64,000 nucleotides of DNA from an uncultured Clostridia bacterium (GCA_948485625.1 CAOMRW010000004.1:40867-104866), one strand, 5' to 3'; positions 44,914 through 55,080 are shown, counted from the stretch's first letter. A program made the numbers and translations. The notes: a model not told the origin generated them from the letters alone.

Positions 44914-46218
44914 ATGAGAGTGAAGAAATCTAAAGAAACATTTTTTAAATATTTAACTACCATAATAATACTAATAGCAATAATAGGATTAAATATAATA
45001 TCAAGAGCAAATGAAATCGATAAAAAAGATGATGATAATATAATAGTAGATTCAGAAAAATGGAATGAATGGCAAAAAGAAGAATACTGGGAATGGCATA
45101 CAAGAACAACAACAGATGACAAAGCATATAATGGAAAACATATAGTTATAGAAAATGATGTAATTGATTTCTATGGATACTGGAAAAATTCTTATAAAGA
45201 CTTTTTATATAAAAGATATGAAAATCCAGGTAAGAAAATATTTAAATTTGTAATAGATGAATCAAAAGCAAATTATCATACACTAGATGGTGCAGGATTT
45301 ATATTTAATGCAGAAAAAACAGAAGAAGAACTTTCAGGATATGTACTATTATTTAGGGAAAAAGATGTATGTATATATAGATTAGAAAAAGTAAATATAA
45401 AAACATTTGAAACTGCATCAAGTACTACACTAGAAACTTATGGTGAACTAATAAAATCAGTACCAAAAACAAACTCACAAATACATAATTTAGTAATAGA
45501 AATTACACCAACAAGAGTAAGTATACAAGAAGCAGAAACAGAATTATTAAATATAGAATTAGACTATTCAAAACATATTGGGGAAAGCTTTGGACTTATT
45601 TCATCTTATGTTCAACACGCTTGTAATATACTATCAAAAATAGAATTTAGCCAAATAGAAGTTATTTTAGAAGATTATAAATTATCAATATTAAATACAG
45701 ATATGGAAAATACACCTATACCAGGGGGATACTTTGAACTAAAAAATGAAAAAGGCGAAATAATAAAAGAAGGGCAAACAGACAAAGATGCAAGATTTGA
45801 TATAATTGGAATAAAACCAGGAATATATACTATTCAACAAAAAAAAGAGCCAGAGGGTTATATTTTAAATGAAACAGAATATAAATTTGAAATAACAAAC
45901 GAAGGAAAGGTCAAAGATTTAATTACTGGAGAAGAAATAGAATTAATAATAAAAAATGATAAAATTAAAAAACAAGTTGATGAAGAAAATAATACAATAA
46001 CAAATATAATTGATAATGAAGAAACTAACACAACAACTAATATAATTGATAATAAAAACAATAACACAACAACAAATATAATTGATGATAAAGACAAAAC
46101 TATAAGTAATATAAGAATTCCGAATGCAGGTACAAGAATATTTTTAATAGGAATAATAATTATTATTATATCAACAATAAGCACATATTTAATTATAAAA
46201 TTAAAAAGAATGGAATAG
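44914..46218 (+). CDS. Wall-anchored surface protein with SpaA-like domain
   Basis: A 434-residue protein. The signal-anchor helix YLTTIIILIAIIGLNIISRA lies at 12-31. Residues 40-245 are a lectin-like beta domain (GKKIFKFVIDESKANYHTLD; GFIFNAEKTEEELSGYVLLF). Residues 255-335 are a SpaA/prealbumin-like domain (PIPGGYFELKNEKGEIIKEG; KPGIYTIQQKKEPEGYIL). A linker carries three Thr/Asn repeats (TTNIIDNK). The C-terminus is a sortase-type tail: IPNAGT, a membrane helix and KLKRME. AAAAGGAGA precedes the ATG. Confidence 0.78.
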   Translation: MRVKKSKETFFKYLTTIIILIAIIGLNIISRANEIDKKDDDNIIVDSEKWNEWQKEEYWEWHTRTTTDDKAYNGKHIVIENDVIDFYGYWKNSYKDFLYKRYENPGKKIFKFVIDESKANYHTLDGAGFIFNAEKTEEELSGYVLLFREKDVCIYRLEKVNIKTFETASSTTLETYGELIKSVPKTNSQIHNLVIEITPTRVSIQEAETELLNIELDYSKHIGESFGLISSYVQHACNILSKIEFSQIEVILEDYKLSILNTDMENTPIPGGYFELKNEKGEIIKEGQTDKDARFDIIGIKPGIYTIQQKKEPEGYILNETEYKFEITNEGKVKDLITGEEIELIIKNDKIKKQVDEENNTITNIIDNEETNTTTNIIDNKNNNTTTNIIDDKDKTISNIRIPNAGTRIFLIGIIIIIISTISTYLIIKLKRME

Positions 46219-46236
46219 AAAGATTAAAACAAAATT

Positions 46237-46289
46237 AAAAAGTTACTACTATATAAACAAATAAAAATTTTATAGTAGTAACTTTTTAA
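46237..46289 (+). terminator. Rho-independent terminator
   Basis: AAAAAGTTACTACTATA pairs with TATAGTAGTAACTTTTT, a long stem behind the SpaA-like gene. Confidence 0.82.
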
Positions 46290-46401
46290 ATTAATATCAT
46301 TAATTACATTTTTTTATTTTAACTAGAAATTTTAATATTTTTTTATTTTTTAATTGACATATATATTTTTTTGTGTTATTATATTTATTGTCAAAAGTTA
46401 T

Positions 46402-46478
46402 GGGTCAGTAGCTCAGTTGGATAGAGCACACGCCTTCTAAGCGTGGGGTCGGGGGTTCGAATCCCTCCTGGCCCACCA
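46402..46478 (+). tRNA. tRNA-Arg (TCT)
   Basis: A 77-base cloverleaf with encoded CCA. The acceptor GGGTCAG pairs with CTGGCCC, the anticodon loop is CTTCTAA (TCT, reads AGA), and the T-loop is TTCGAAT. Confidence 0.95.
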
Positions 46479-46631
46479 TTATTTTCAAGGGTTTCAAGCT
46501 CTTGATTTTTTTATTTTTCAAAATATATAAAAAATTTTTATGATTTTTATTTTTCTATCGATTCTATCCATTGTGTATTAATGATTATAAGACACTGAAA
46601 AATCTAGAAACTTTCTAAAAATGTTAATTTA

Positions 46632-46817
46632 TTTTCTATTCGTTATGCTAGTTATAAAAATGATAGAATGGATATATATGTTAGAGATGAATTTAAGTAG
46701 GCGATTTTTGATAATGGAGCAGTTGTAATAGCTATATTGCCACCAGATAAAGAAATAAAGTATATAGGAAATACTTTGAATAGGTGCAAAAGTTGGAGTA
46801 TGTTTTTTCGCAAATAA
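46632..46817 (+). pseudogene. Gene fragment with internal stop
   Basis: A 62-codon stretch with one TAG reads FSIRYASYKNDRMDIYVRDE, stop, then FDNGAVVIAILPPDKEIKYI and ends SWSMFFRK. The amino-acid pattern looks coding, but there is no start or ribosome site and I do not recognise the family. The gap 46479-46942 otherwise holds only the terminator of the next gene. It could be a relic of an element that once used tRNA-Arg. Confidence 0.4.
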
Positions 46818-46870
46818 CCACCACTAATGCACTATAATATTTTTATACAAATTCAATATAATAAAAAAGA

Positions 46871-46915
46871 GAAAACATCTCAATTTACATTTACTGTATT
46901 TTGAGATGTTTCTGT
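46871..46915 (-). terminator. Rho-independent terminator
   Basis: Minus-strand AAACATCTCAA / TTGAGATGTTT followed by TCTCTTTTTT, behind the deoxyribosyltransferase-like gene. Confidence 0.8.
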
Positions 46916-46942
46916 TTTATTTGTTTTATATTATTTAATTTT

Positions 46943-47380
46943 CTATTTAGTATATTGTCTTAAAAATTCCTCCAATTCTTTTTCATCTTTAAATATTTGT
47001 TCAAAAATATTATATAAAGTATCTGTTGATTCATATTCTCCTATTGCATAGCATTTCTTTCCTAATCCATATGCAATTCCAGACTCTATATGTGCTGCTT
47101 TTCCTGCTGGTAAAACTAATAATAAATTTTTTGAACTTTTTTCTCCATTCATATCATTTTTAAATAAATTTAATACTACATCACTTTTTAGATTTAATGA
47201 TTCAAATTCTTTTTGTTTTTCCTCTGGCGTTTGATTACTATTGCCATAGCCCCAGTCTTTTTCATTCTTTAGAAAACAATAATATGATATATTATATTTA
47301 TCAAATAAATCACATATTTTTAAAATATTTTCTTTATTTCTAGCTCTGCCTGCTATAAAAAATTCATACTTATTTTCCAT
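46943..47380 (-). CDS. Nucleoside 2-deoxyribosyltransferase-like protein
   Basis: A 145-residue protein with a Rossmann-like fold pattern: FFIAGRARNKENILKICDLF at the N-terminus, LKSDVVLNLF in the middle, and LLLVLPAGKAAHIESGIAYG followed by LGKKCYAIGE. The G-x-x-A-H-I-E-x-G-x-A-x-G-L-G-K motif is that of nucleoside 2-deoxyribosyltransferases and relatives, where the Glu is the catalytic nucleophile. It may cleave a nucleotide or nucleoside N-glycosidic bond. The exact substrate is not clear. Confidence 0.6.
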   Translation of the reverse strand: MENKYEFFIAGRARNKENILKICDLFDKYNISYYCFLKNEKDWGYGNSNQTPEEKQKEFESLNLKSDVVLNLFKNDMNGEKSSKNLLLVLPAGKAAHIESGIAYGLGKKCYAIGEYESTDTLYNIFEQIFKDEKELEEFLRQYTK

Positions 47381-47467
47381 AAAATACCTACCTTTTAATT
47401 TACTGTTTTAATGTTTGTATATTAATATTATACTTATTTCTCTATAATTTCAAGTATCTCTATAAAA

Positions 47468-47484
47468 TATACTAAAATAGTATA
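47468..47484. promoter_or_regulatory. Candidate operator upstream of XRE gene
   Basis: The palindrome TATACTAAAATAGTATA lies in the 315-base gap 47381-47695. The rest of the gap has several looser AGTAT/ATACT motifs (for example TATACTAGTTATA near 47660) and no gene. They may be sites for the XRE regulator encoded next. Confidence 0.4.
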
Positions 47485-47695
47485 TTATTACTCTTATTAC
47501 ATAATACTAATAATATATTAGCATCTTTAGTATAACTAATAGTGTTACATATTTTTTTTACTTATCTTACATATTTATTGTTATATTAAGGTTTTATCTA
47601 TATTTTTTTGCTTTTTATTTCACATTGTTGATTGGTTTAATTCCTTAAAACGCCTTGTTATACTAGTTATATAGGATATTTAGTGGGGGTATATT

Positions 47696-48034
47696 ATGAA
47701 ATCTGTTAGAAAGGTTGATATTGATAAGGTTCTTGGTGAGGTATTTAAAGAATATCGTATGAAAAATAAATTAACCCAAGAAAATATAGCAGAAAAGCTA
47801 GGAATTTCTGTTAAGTATATTTCTAGAATTGAAAATGGTACAGGTGGTGTCAAAGTAGAAACTCTTGTAAATTATATGAATATACTTTGTATCTCTCCAA
47901 ATACCATTTTTAATAAATTAATTATTAATGATAATTTAAAACTTCAAATGCAATTATCTAAGAAAATAAATGAATTGTCTAATGATAAAATTAATTTTGT
48001 TATTTCAGTAATTGATTTATTAAATGATTTATAA
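47696..48034 (+). CDS. XRE-family transcriptional regulator
   Basis: A 112-residue protein. Residues 12-70 are a Cro/C1-type helix-turn-helix (KLTQENIAEKLGISVKYISR, IENGTGGVKVETL) and the C-terminal 40 residues are helical (LSKKINELSNDKINFVISVI). TGGGGG precedes the start. It is monocistronic and convergent with the aminopeptidase gene. The target is unknown; the palindromes upstream suggest self-regulation. Confidence 0.8.
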   Translation: MKSVRKVDIDKVLGEVFKEYRMKNKLTQENIAEKLGISVKYISRIENGTGGVKVETLVNYMNILCISPNTIFNKLIINDNLKLQMQLSKKINELSNDKINFVISVIDLLNDL

Positions 48035-48051
48035 ATTGAAAATTTTAAAAA

Positions 48052-48112
48052 TTAAAAAAGAGGTAAAAGAGGAATTTTAAATGTCCCCTCTTCCCTCTTT
48101 TTCTTTTTTATC
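48052..48112. terminator. Bidirectional terminator
   Basis: AAAAAGAGGTAAAAGAGGA pairs imperfectly with CCCCTCTTCCCTCTTTTTC between two convergent genes; T-runs stand on both strands. Confidence 0.75.
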
Positions 48113-48118
48113 TATTTT

Positions 48119-49516
48119 TTATTCTTTCCAAAAAGCTCTATATGTTTCAAAAGCTGAATATATGTCAAATTTACTTGTAACTTCATATGGAGCATGCATT
48201 GATAAAACTGGTACACCACAATCTATTACATCTGCACCTTTATTTGCTAATATATATGCAATTGTGCCTCCTCCTCCAATGTCAACTTTTCCAAGCTCTG
48301 CAATTTGGTATTTTATATCGTTTTTTTCTAGCATGTTTCTAATCCATGCAACATATTCTGCATTAGCATCAGACGCTCCTGATTTTCCTCTTGAGCCTGT
48401 ATATTTATTTAAACTTATTCCTTTTCCAAGAAATCCTGCATTTAATTTGTCTGAAACAGATGCATATATTGGGTCATATCCTGCATCAACATCTGATGAT
48501 AGCATTTTTGAGAAACAAAATACTTTATCTAATAGGTTTGGTTTATTTATTTCTAGTTTATTTAATATTTCTGAGATAAAGAAGTCAAACATATGTGATT
48601 CCATTCCTGTATTTCCCATACTTCCTATTTCTTCTTTATCTGATAGAATACATACTGCTGTGTTTTTTACATTATCTAGTGTCATCATTGCTGCTAATGA
48701 TGTATATGCACATACTTTATCATCTTGTCCATATGCAGCTACCATACTAGAGTCAAATCCTAAACTTCTTGCCCTAAATGCTGGTATTATTTCTAGTTCT
48801 GAACTTTGCAAATCTGCTTCTATAATTCCATATTTTTGATTTAAAATATTTAAAATATTTAGTTTTACTTTTTCTTTAGCTTTTTCATCTTCATATGGAA
48901 TGCTTCCAACTAAAAGATTTAAATCTTCCCCATCTATTCCATTCTTTAGCTTTTTCTCCATTTGTTCTTGTGCTAAATGTGGTAATAAATCTGTTATTGT
49001 AAATATTGGATCTTCTTCATCTTCTCCTATATTTACTGTTATTTTTTCTCCATTTGATTTTACTATTACTCCATGTATACTAAGTGGTATTGTTGTCCAT
49101 TGATATTTTTTTATTCCACCATAATAATGTGTTTTTAAGTATGCCATTTCTGTGTCTTCATAAAGCGGATTTGGTTTTAAATCTAATCTTGGTGAATCTA
49201 TATGTGAACCTATTATATGAAGTCCTTTTTCTATATTTTCTGTTCCAATTATTGCAAGATACATACTTTTTTCTCTATTTATAAAGTATATTTTGTCTCC
49301 TGGTTGTAATTTTTGGAATTCCATTATATCTCTGTATCCATTTTCTCTTGCCATTTTTATTGTTTCTTGTACAAATTCTCTTTCTGTTTTTGCTTTATTT
49401 AAGAAGTTCATATAGCTTTTTGAAAAATTAAATATTTCCTCTTTTTTTGCTTGATCTACTGTTTTCCATCCATTTTCCTTTTGTATAAATAATTTTTTTT
49501 CTAAATTTTCTTCCAT
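48119..49516 (-). CDS. M18 family aminopeptidase
   Basis: A 465-residue zinc exopeptidase. Motifs include IIGSHIDSPRLDLKPNPLYE (metal His and Asp, near 100-120), CAYTSLAAMM, ILSDKEEIGSMGNTGMESH (general base Glu and metal Glu) and VPVLSMHAPYEVTSKFD (last metal His). M18 enzymes release N-terminal residues, often acidic or hydrophobic ones, from peptides in the cytosol. There is no signal peptide. GGAGG stands before the ATG. Confidence 0.92.
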   Translation of the reverse strand: MEENLEKKLFIQKENGWKTVDQAKKEEIFNFSKSYMNFLNKAKTEREFVQETIKMARENGYRDIMEFQKLQPGDKIYFINREKSMYLAIIGTENIEKGLHIIGSHIDSPRLDLKPNPLYEDTEMAYLKTHYYGGIKKYQWTTIPLSIHGVIVKSNGEKITVNIGEDEEDPIFTITDLLPHLAQEQMEKKLKNGIDGEDLNLLVGSIPYEDEKAKEKVKLNILNILNQKYGIIEADLQSSELEIIPAFRARSLGFDSSMVAAYGQDDKVCAYTSLAAMMTLDNVKNTAVCILSDKEEIGSMGNTGMESHMFDFFISEILNKLEINKPNLLDKVFCFSKMLSSDVDAGYDPIYASVSDKLNAGFLGKGISLNKYTGSRGKSGASDANAEYVAWIRNMLEKNDIKYQIAELGKVDIGGGGTIAYILANKGADVIDCGVPVLSMHAPYEVTSKFDIYSAFETYRAFWKE

Positions 49517-49628
49517 GATATCCTCCTTTGTTAATTTTTTTTAGTATATCACTTTCTTTTTTATTTTTCCACTTTTTTTAGTATTTATTATTTTTTTTAG
49601 TAAATACTATTTTTAGTTATATTTATTT

Positions 49629-49658
49629 AAAAGTTTTATTAAATTTTATAAAACTTTT
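49629..49658 (+). promoter_or_regulatory. Perfect hairpin in leader of FAD/Rieske gene
   Basis: AAAAGTTTTAT / ATAAAACTTTT with loop TAAATTTT, followed by five T and then AGGAGG. It has the form of an attenuator or a stabilising 5' stem. Confidence 0.5.
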
Positions 49659-49673
49659 TATTAGGAGGAAAAT

Positions 49674-51177
49674 ATGAATTCTTTATGGTTGAGTGAAGAT
49701 TTAAATAAAAATTTTGAAAGTTTAGATGATGATGTATCTACTGATGTTTGTATAATTGGTGCTGGTATATTTGGTCTTTCTTGTGGATACTATTTATCAA
49801 AAGCTGGTTTAGATGTTACTATTGTGGATAAAAGTGATATTGCTAGAAAAACTACTGGTCATACTACTGCTAAAATCACTTCTCAACATGGTCTTTTTTA
49901 TACTTATTTAGTAGATACTTATGGTGAACAATTTGCCAAAGATTATTTATCTGCTAATGAAGAAGCTATTGAGAATATAAAAAATATTATTGATGAGGAA
50001 CATATAAATTGTGATTTTGAGAATCAATCAAGTTTTGTTTATACTACTGATGAAGTTGAAGTTTCTAAAATAAAAAAAGAAGTAGATTGTTTAAACTCTC
50101 TTGGGTTTCCTGCAAATTTTGTTACTAAAACTGGTCTTCCTTTTGATATTGCTGGCGGTGTCCAGTTCAAAAATCAGGCCCAATTTAATCCTATTAAATA
50201 TGTAAATGGCTTATGTAATTGTATTGTAAAAAATAATGGTAAAATATATACTAATACTACTGTCTATGATGTAAAAAAAGAGGATGATTTATTTTCAACA
50301 TTTACTGTTGGTGGAACTATAAAATCTAAATATGTTATTCTTGCATCACATTATCCTTTTATTAATTTTCCTGGTATGTACTTCTTTAAAATGTACCAGT
50401 CATCTTCTTATGTTATTGGTGTTGATACTAAAAAAACTTTATTTAATGGAATGTATATTACTGCTTCTAATCCAACTTATTCTTTTAGAACTGCTAATTA
50501 TAAAGGTAAAAAAATTCTTCTTTTAGGTGGTAGTGACCATAAAACTGGTACTCCTGTTACTTATGAACAAAGTTATTTTGCTTTAGAAAATTATGCTAAG
50601 CAGTTGTATCCTAATTGCGAAGTTTTATTTAGATGGGATACTCGTGATTGTATTACTTTAGATAAAATTCCATATATTGGACTTTTTTCTAGTACTATTG
50701 ATAATTTTTATGTTGGTACTGGTTTTAATAAATGGGGAATGACTTCTTCTAATGTTTCTGCAAATATTGTTTTTGATGCAATTTTAGGTAAATCTAACAG
50801 ATATTCTTATGTTTTTGATTCTAATCGTGTTAATCCTATAAAAAATAGAACTGAAGTTAAAAATATGATTACTGAATCTGTAAATTCTCTTGCATTAAAA
50901 AAACTGAAAGATTCTAATGTTTCTTTTGATAGTATTCCTAATAATTCTGGTGGTATTATAGATATTAATAGCCAGAAAGTTGGTGTTTATAAAGATACTT
51001 CTCGGAAATATATTTACTATTAAGCCTATGTGTACTCATTTAGGTTGTTTACTGTCTTGGAATGATGCGGATAAAACTTGGGATTGTCCTTGCCATGGTT
51101 CTAGATTTGATTATATGGGTAAAAATCTTTATGACCCTGCTTTTAAAGATTTAGAAATATATAATTTAAATTTTTAA
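49674..51177 (+). pseudogene. FAD-dependent oxidoreductase with C-terminal Rieske domain, frameshifted
   Basis: The first frame (49674-51023, 449 residues) is a DadA-type flavoprotein: dinucleotide-binding IIGAGIFGLSCGYYLSKAGL at 27-46, RKTTGHTTAKITSQHG, and WDTRDCITLDKIPYIG near the C-terminus. It ends wrongly at SRKYIYY. The second frame supplies [20 protein letters not shown] and [16 protein letters not shown], the two ligand boxes (CTHLGC and CPCHG) of a Rieske 2Fe-2S centre. Omitting one base at TCTCGGA near 51001 joins them into a protein of about 500 residues, the known length of this family. AGGAGG precedes the start. Confidence 0.85.
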
Positions 51178-51391
51178 TTATTTTTCTTTTTTTGTTGACT
51201 TATTTATATGTTTTTGCTACAATTTGCTTAAATTCATATATTTATATAAATTATTTATTGAGCTAGATTTCTTCGTTTGCGATAAATCTAGTTCTTTTAT
51301 TTATTTAAATATATATATATATATCCATTTGACTTTTATGTAAATCTATGTTATACTTACCCTATTATGCACATAAGGAGGATTATGTATC

Positions 51392-51667
51392 ATGAATCAC
51401 ACAATTATTGAGGTTGAACGGCTAATTAGCCAAAAGGGATTTGTAGGAGCTTTAGATTTTCTGTCTTCTGGACAGTTTTCTAAAATTAATAAGAAATTTT
51501 CAGTTTCTTCTGCTCTTACTAAATTTATTTCTCAAGTTGGAGTTCCTACGGCATTAATGTTTTTAAGTGCTGATAGTTTTCCAGAAGATATTAAAAAATC
51601 TTTGTCTCGAGAGAATTTTTTTGTTGGTGGTTATCCAAATGTTGAGTTGATTTCTTCATTAGTGTAA
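51392..51667 (+). CDS. Hypothetical 91-residue protein
   Basis: A compact protein, MNHTIIEVERLISQKGFVGA ... SRENFFVGGYPNVELISSLV, with no recognised family. AAGGAGG at 51375-51381 sets the start and a strong terminator follows, so it is a real independent gene. No signal or membrane segment is seen. It lies between the oxidoreductase and sigH. Confidence 0.6.
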   Translation: MNHTIIEVERLISQKGFVGALDFLSSGQFSKINKKFSVSSALTKFISQVGVPTALMFLSADSFPEDIKKSLSRENFFVGGYPNVELISSLV

Positions 51668-51707
51668 TGGTATTAACCATCATCTTAAAATTCTAAGACT
51701 TTTGATT

Positions 51708-51744
51708 TAAGAAAAACTTCCTATTTTATAGGGAGTTTTTCTTA
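51708..51744 (+). terminator. Rho-independent terminator
   Basis: TAAGAAAAACTTCCT / AGGGAGTTTTTCTTA with loop ATTTTAT and following T-rich tract. Confidence 0.85.
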
Positions 51745-51919
51745 TTTTTATTAATTTATTATTATAATATTTTATTAGATATTTTTATAATAATTAGTTT
51801 TGATTTTCTATTTATGTTTTTTCATTATTTTATATAAATTTTTTTAAAAAAAGTATCAAAAAATATTGTTATTTGTATACTTTTGTGATATATTGATGCT
51901 AATTAATTAGGAGGTGTCT

Positions 51920-52549
51920 ATGAATTATATTAATGATTATGAGAATATGACTGATGAAGAATTAGTTAGTATAATTCGTACTGGTGATAAAATAGCTACT
52001 GATGTTTTGATAAAAAAATATCAAAATACTGTTAGACAGAGTGCTAATAAGTTTTTTTTATATGGTGGAGATGAAAATGATGTATTTCAAGAAGGTTTGA
52101 TAGGTCTTTATTTTGCTATCAAAAATTTTGATGAAAAAAATGGTGCATCTTTTAAAACTTTTGCCAAATTATGCGTTGAAAGACAATTAATTACAGCAAT
52201 TAAATTATCTAATAGACAAAAGCATTTATTTTTAAATAATGCCATTTCTTTTAATGCTAATATTGATAATAATGAGGATTCAGCTGAAATCGTTGAAGTT
52301 TTACAAAATTCTTATAGTGAAGATCCTTCTGAAATTATAATGAGAAAAGAATATTTTAAAGAATTAACAGAACAAATAGGAAAAAAATTAAGTTCAAGAG
52401 AGTTACATGTATTAGAAGAATATAAAACTGGAAAAAGTTATGCAGAAATAGCAGATGCCTTAAATTGTAATGTTAAAGCTGTTGATACAGCTCTTACAAG
52501 AATTAGAAGAAAAGCGAATAAAATACAGAGGACACTTGAAAATGATTAA
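51920..52549 (+). CDS. sigH: RNA polymerase sigma-H factor
   Basis: A 209-residue sigma-70-family factor. Region 2 contains DENDVFQEGLIGLYFAIKNF (core-binding) followed by FKTFAKLCVERQLITAIK, and region 4 has LSSRELHVLEEYKTGKSYAE, then IADALNCNVKAVDTALTRIR. Length and motifs match Spo0H/SigH of Firmicutes, which drives transition-state and early sporulation or competence genes. I chose the ATG at 51920 because AGGAGG ends at 51914; the GTG at 51914 would overlap it. The restriction-modification genes begin 17 bases after its stop. Confidence 0.88.
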   Translation: MNYINDYENMTDEELVSIIRTGDKIATDVLIKKYQNTVRQSANKFFLYGGDENDVFQEGLIGLYFAIKNFDEKNGASFKTFAKLCVERQLITAIKLSNRQKHLFLNNAISFNANIDNNEDSAEIVEVLQNSYSEDPSEIIMRKEYFKELTEQIGKKLSSRELHVLEEYKTGKSYAEIADALNCNVKAVDTALTRIRRKANKIQRTLEND

Positions 52550-52566
52550 ATTAATTGGAGAAAATC

Positions 52567-55080
52567 ATGATTAATAATAAATTAACATATATTTCATTGT
52601 TTAGCAGTGCTGGTGTAGGATGCTATGGTTTTAAAATGAATAATTATGAGTGCATTGCTACAAATGAATTAATTGAGAGAAGATTAAATATACAAAAAAT
52701 AAATAAAAAATGTAAGTTTGATACAGGTTATATTTTAGGCGATATTACTAAAAAAGATATTAAAGAAAAGATATTTACAGAGATTGATAGATGGAAAAAG
52801 GATGGCAATGATGGTGTTGATGTTTTAATTGCTACACCTCCTTGTCAAGGAATGAGTGTTGCTAATCATAAAAAAACAGATGATGAAATTGTAAGAAATT
52901 CATTAGTTGTAGAATCTATAAAAATGATTCAATCAATTAAACCAAAATTTTTCATATTTGAAAATGTATCTGCATTTTTAAAAACAGCTTGTACTTCTCC
53001 TAGTGGAGAAATTAAAGAAATCAGAAAAGTTATATCTGAAGAATTAGGTGATGAGTTTCTTTTTTATGGTAAAGTTTTAAATTTTAAAAATTATGGTTCA
53101 AATTCTTCTAGAACTAGAACATTAGTTATAGGGGTAAATAAGCAATTTCAAGAATATATTACTCCTATTGAGCTTTTTCCAAATTATAGAAAAGAAAATA
53201 TTTTAAGAGATGTTTTAAATGGAATGGAACCTCTTGAGTGGGGTGAATTTGATGAAAATGATTTTTATCATCAATTTAGAACTTATCCTGAACATATGAG
53301 AGATTGGATTCATGATTTAAAAGAAGGTGAGTCTGCTTTTGATAATGTTAATGATTACCAAAAGCCTCATAAAATAGTTGATGGTGAGATTGTAATAAAT
53401 CAAAGAAAAAATGGTGATAAATATACAAGACAATGTTGGGATAAAGTTGCTTGTTGTATACATACAAGAAATGACCAATTAGCTAGCCAAAATACTATAC
53501 ATCCTATAGAGGATAGAGTTTTTTCAATACGTGAATTAATGAGATTGATGTCAATTCCAAATGATTTTAAATGGATTGATAAAGATTTGGATAGTCTTAA
53601 TTCTTTGTCTATAGATGAAAAAAGAAAATTATTGAAAAAAGAAGAAATTAATATAAGACAAAGTATTGGTGAGGCTGTTCCGACAATGGTCTTTTATAAT
53701 ATTGCTAATAATATATCAACTTTTATGAGTCAGAAGCATTTAAACAGTCAAGAAATAAATAATGTTATAGATACTTATAAATTATCTTGTGAAGATAATT
53801 TGATTAAATTTTTAAGAAGTAATAAGTTGAACTTGGGAATTTCTACTTTGGCTAGAATTGCAGAATTAACTAATAGTAAAAGAGAAAATAATTCAGCTTA
53901 TTATACAAATAAGTTTTTAATAAATGAGATTATTAATAAGCTACCTGATGCAGATAAAGATGAAATTAATATATTAGAGCCATCTGTTGGTGTTGGTAAT
54001 TTTTTGTCTGCTCTTATAAAAAAATATGAAAATGTAGAAAAAGTAAATATAGATGTTTGTGATATAGATATTAATGCATTGAAAATAGTAAAAATATTAA
54101 TTAAAAAAATGAATATACCAAAAAATATTAAAATTAACTATATTTGTGATGATTTTTTAACTCATAATTTTAAGAAGAGATATTTTTTAGTTATTGGGAA
54201 TCCTCCTTTTACTAAGTTATCAGCTAATGATGCTCACAAATATTTAGAAAATAATGAGAATGATAAAACAACAAATTTGTTTGAATTCTTTTTAGAAAAA
54301 TCTATATTATTAGGTGATTATGTATCAATGATTACTCCTAAGTCTTTGCTAAATACTCCTGAATTTGATATTACAAGAAAGTATATTGAAAAATTTAGAA
54401 TTGATTGTATTATTGATTTTGGTGAGTTAGGTTTTAAGGGTGTTTTAGTTGAGACTATATGTATGTTTATTAATACTCAGTCATTGCCTAATACAACTGA
54501 AATCATATCTGTTCCTAATAATATTAGAATACTTCAAAAGCAAAAATATTTTACTGATAATAATTTGCCATATTGGGTTATTTATCGTAATAATTTTTTT
54601 GATTTAATTTTTAATAAGATGAATTTTAATTTATTTTCAGTTTTTAGAGATAGACAAATTACTAATAGCAATACTTCTTCTGATTTTGGAGATAATATGG
54701 TTCGTGTTATAAAATCAAGAAATATAGATGATTTAGGAAAGAATATTTTAGATATAGATGGTTATGATTCATATATTGATGTTGATACAGCAAAAAGTTT
54801 AAGTGTTTATAAATTTTATAATAATGAAGATGTTTATTTGACACCTAATATGACTTATAAACCAAGGGTAATAAAAAATCAAATGAATACTATAGTAAAT
54901 GGTAGTGTAGCAGTTTTAATTCCTAAAGAGCCTATTGATTTGTCTGAGAAAGATTTATTGTATTTTTCTAGTGATGAATATAGAGAATTTTATAAAGTTG
55001 CTAGAAACTATCAAACAAGAAGTTTAAATGTTGATAATACCAGTGTTTATTGGTTTGGAATTAAAAAAGGAGAAGATTAA
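52567..55080 (+). CDS. Fused DNA methyltransferase: m5C domain plus amino-methyltransferase domain
   Basis: An 837-residue protein. Residues 1-390 are a C5-cytosine methyltransferase: LFSSAGVGCYGF (motif I), PPCQGM with catalytic Cys (near 91-96), FENV (near 131-134), SRTRTLVIGV (motif VIII) and QSIGEAVP (motif X). Residues about 420-837 are an Eco57I/TaqI-like amino-methyltransferase: LEPSVGVGNF (motif I, near 470) and IGNPPF (motif IV, near 545), probably N6-adenine, with a C-terminal recognition-like domain. Two different methylations in one protein suit an asymmetric site, where each strand needs its own enzyme. GGAG precedes the ATG, and the stop overlaps the nuclease start by one base. 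Confidence 0.9.
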   Translation: MINNKLTYISLFSSAGVGCYGFKMNNYECIATNELIERRLNIQKINKKCKFDTGYILGDITKKDIKEKIFTEIDRWKKDGNDGVDVLIATPPCQGMSVANHKKTDDEIVRNSLVVESIKMIQSIKPKFFIFENVSAFLKTACTSPSGEIKEIRKVISEELGDEFLFYGKVLNFKNYGSNSSRTRTLVIGVNKQFQEYITPIELFPNYRKENILRDVLNGMEPLEWGEFDENDFYHQFRTYPEHMRDWIHDLKEGESAFDNVNDYQKPHKIVDGEIVINQRKNGDKYTRQCWDKVACCIHTRNDQLASQNTIHPIEDRVFSIRELMRLMSIPNDFKWIDKDLDSLNSLSIDEKRKLLKKEEINIRQSIGEAVPTMVFYNIANNISTFMSQKHLNSQEINNVIDTYKLSCEDNLIKFLRSNKLNLGISTLARIAELTNSKRENNSAYYTNKFLINEIINKLPDADKDEINILEPSVGVGNFLSALIKKYENVEKVNIDVCDIDINALKIVKILIKKMNIPKNIKINYICDDFLTHNFKKRYFLVIGNPPFTKLSANDAHKYLENNENDKTTNLFEFFLEKSILLGDYVSMITPKSLLNTPEFDITRKYIEKFRIDCIIDFGELGFKGVLVETICMFINTQSLPNTTEIISVPNNIRILQKQKYFTDNNLPYWVIYRNNFFDLIFNKMNFNLFSVFRDRQITNSNTSSDFGDNMVRVIKSRNIDDLGKNILDIDGYDSYIDVDTAKSLSVYKFYNNEDVYLTPNMTYKPRVIKNQMNTIVNGSVAVLIPKEPIDLSEKDLLYFSSDEYREFYKVARNYQTRSLNVDNTSVYWFGIKKGED

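Noticed and set aside
51308..51324. ATATAT run
   Set aside because: Simple AT repeat in a very AT-rich intergenic stretch; no further structure.
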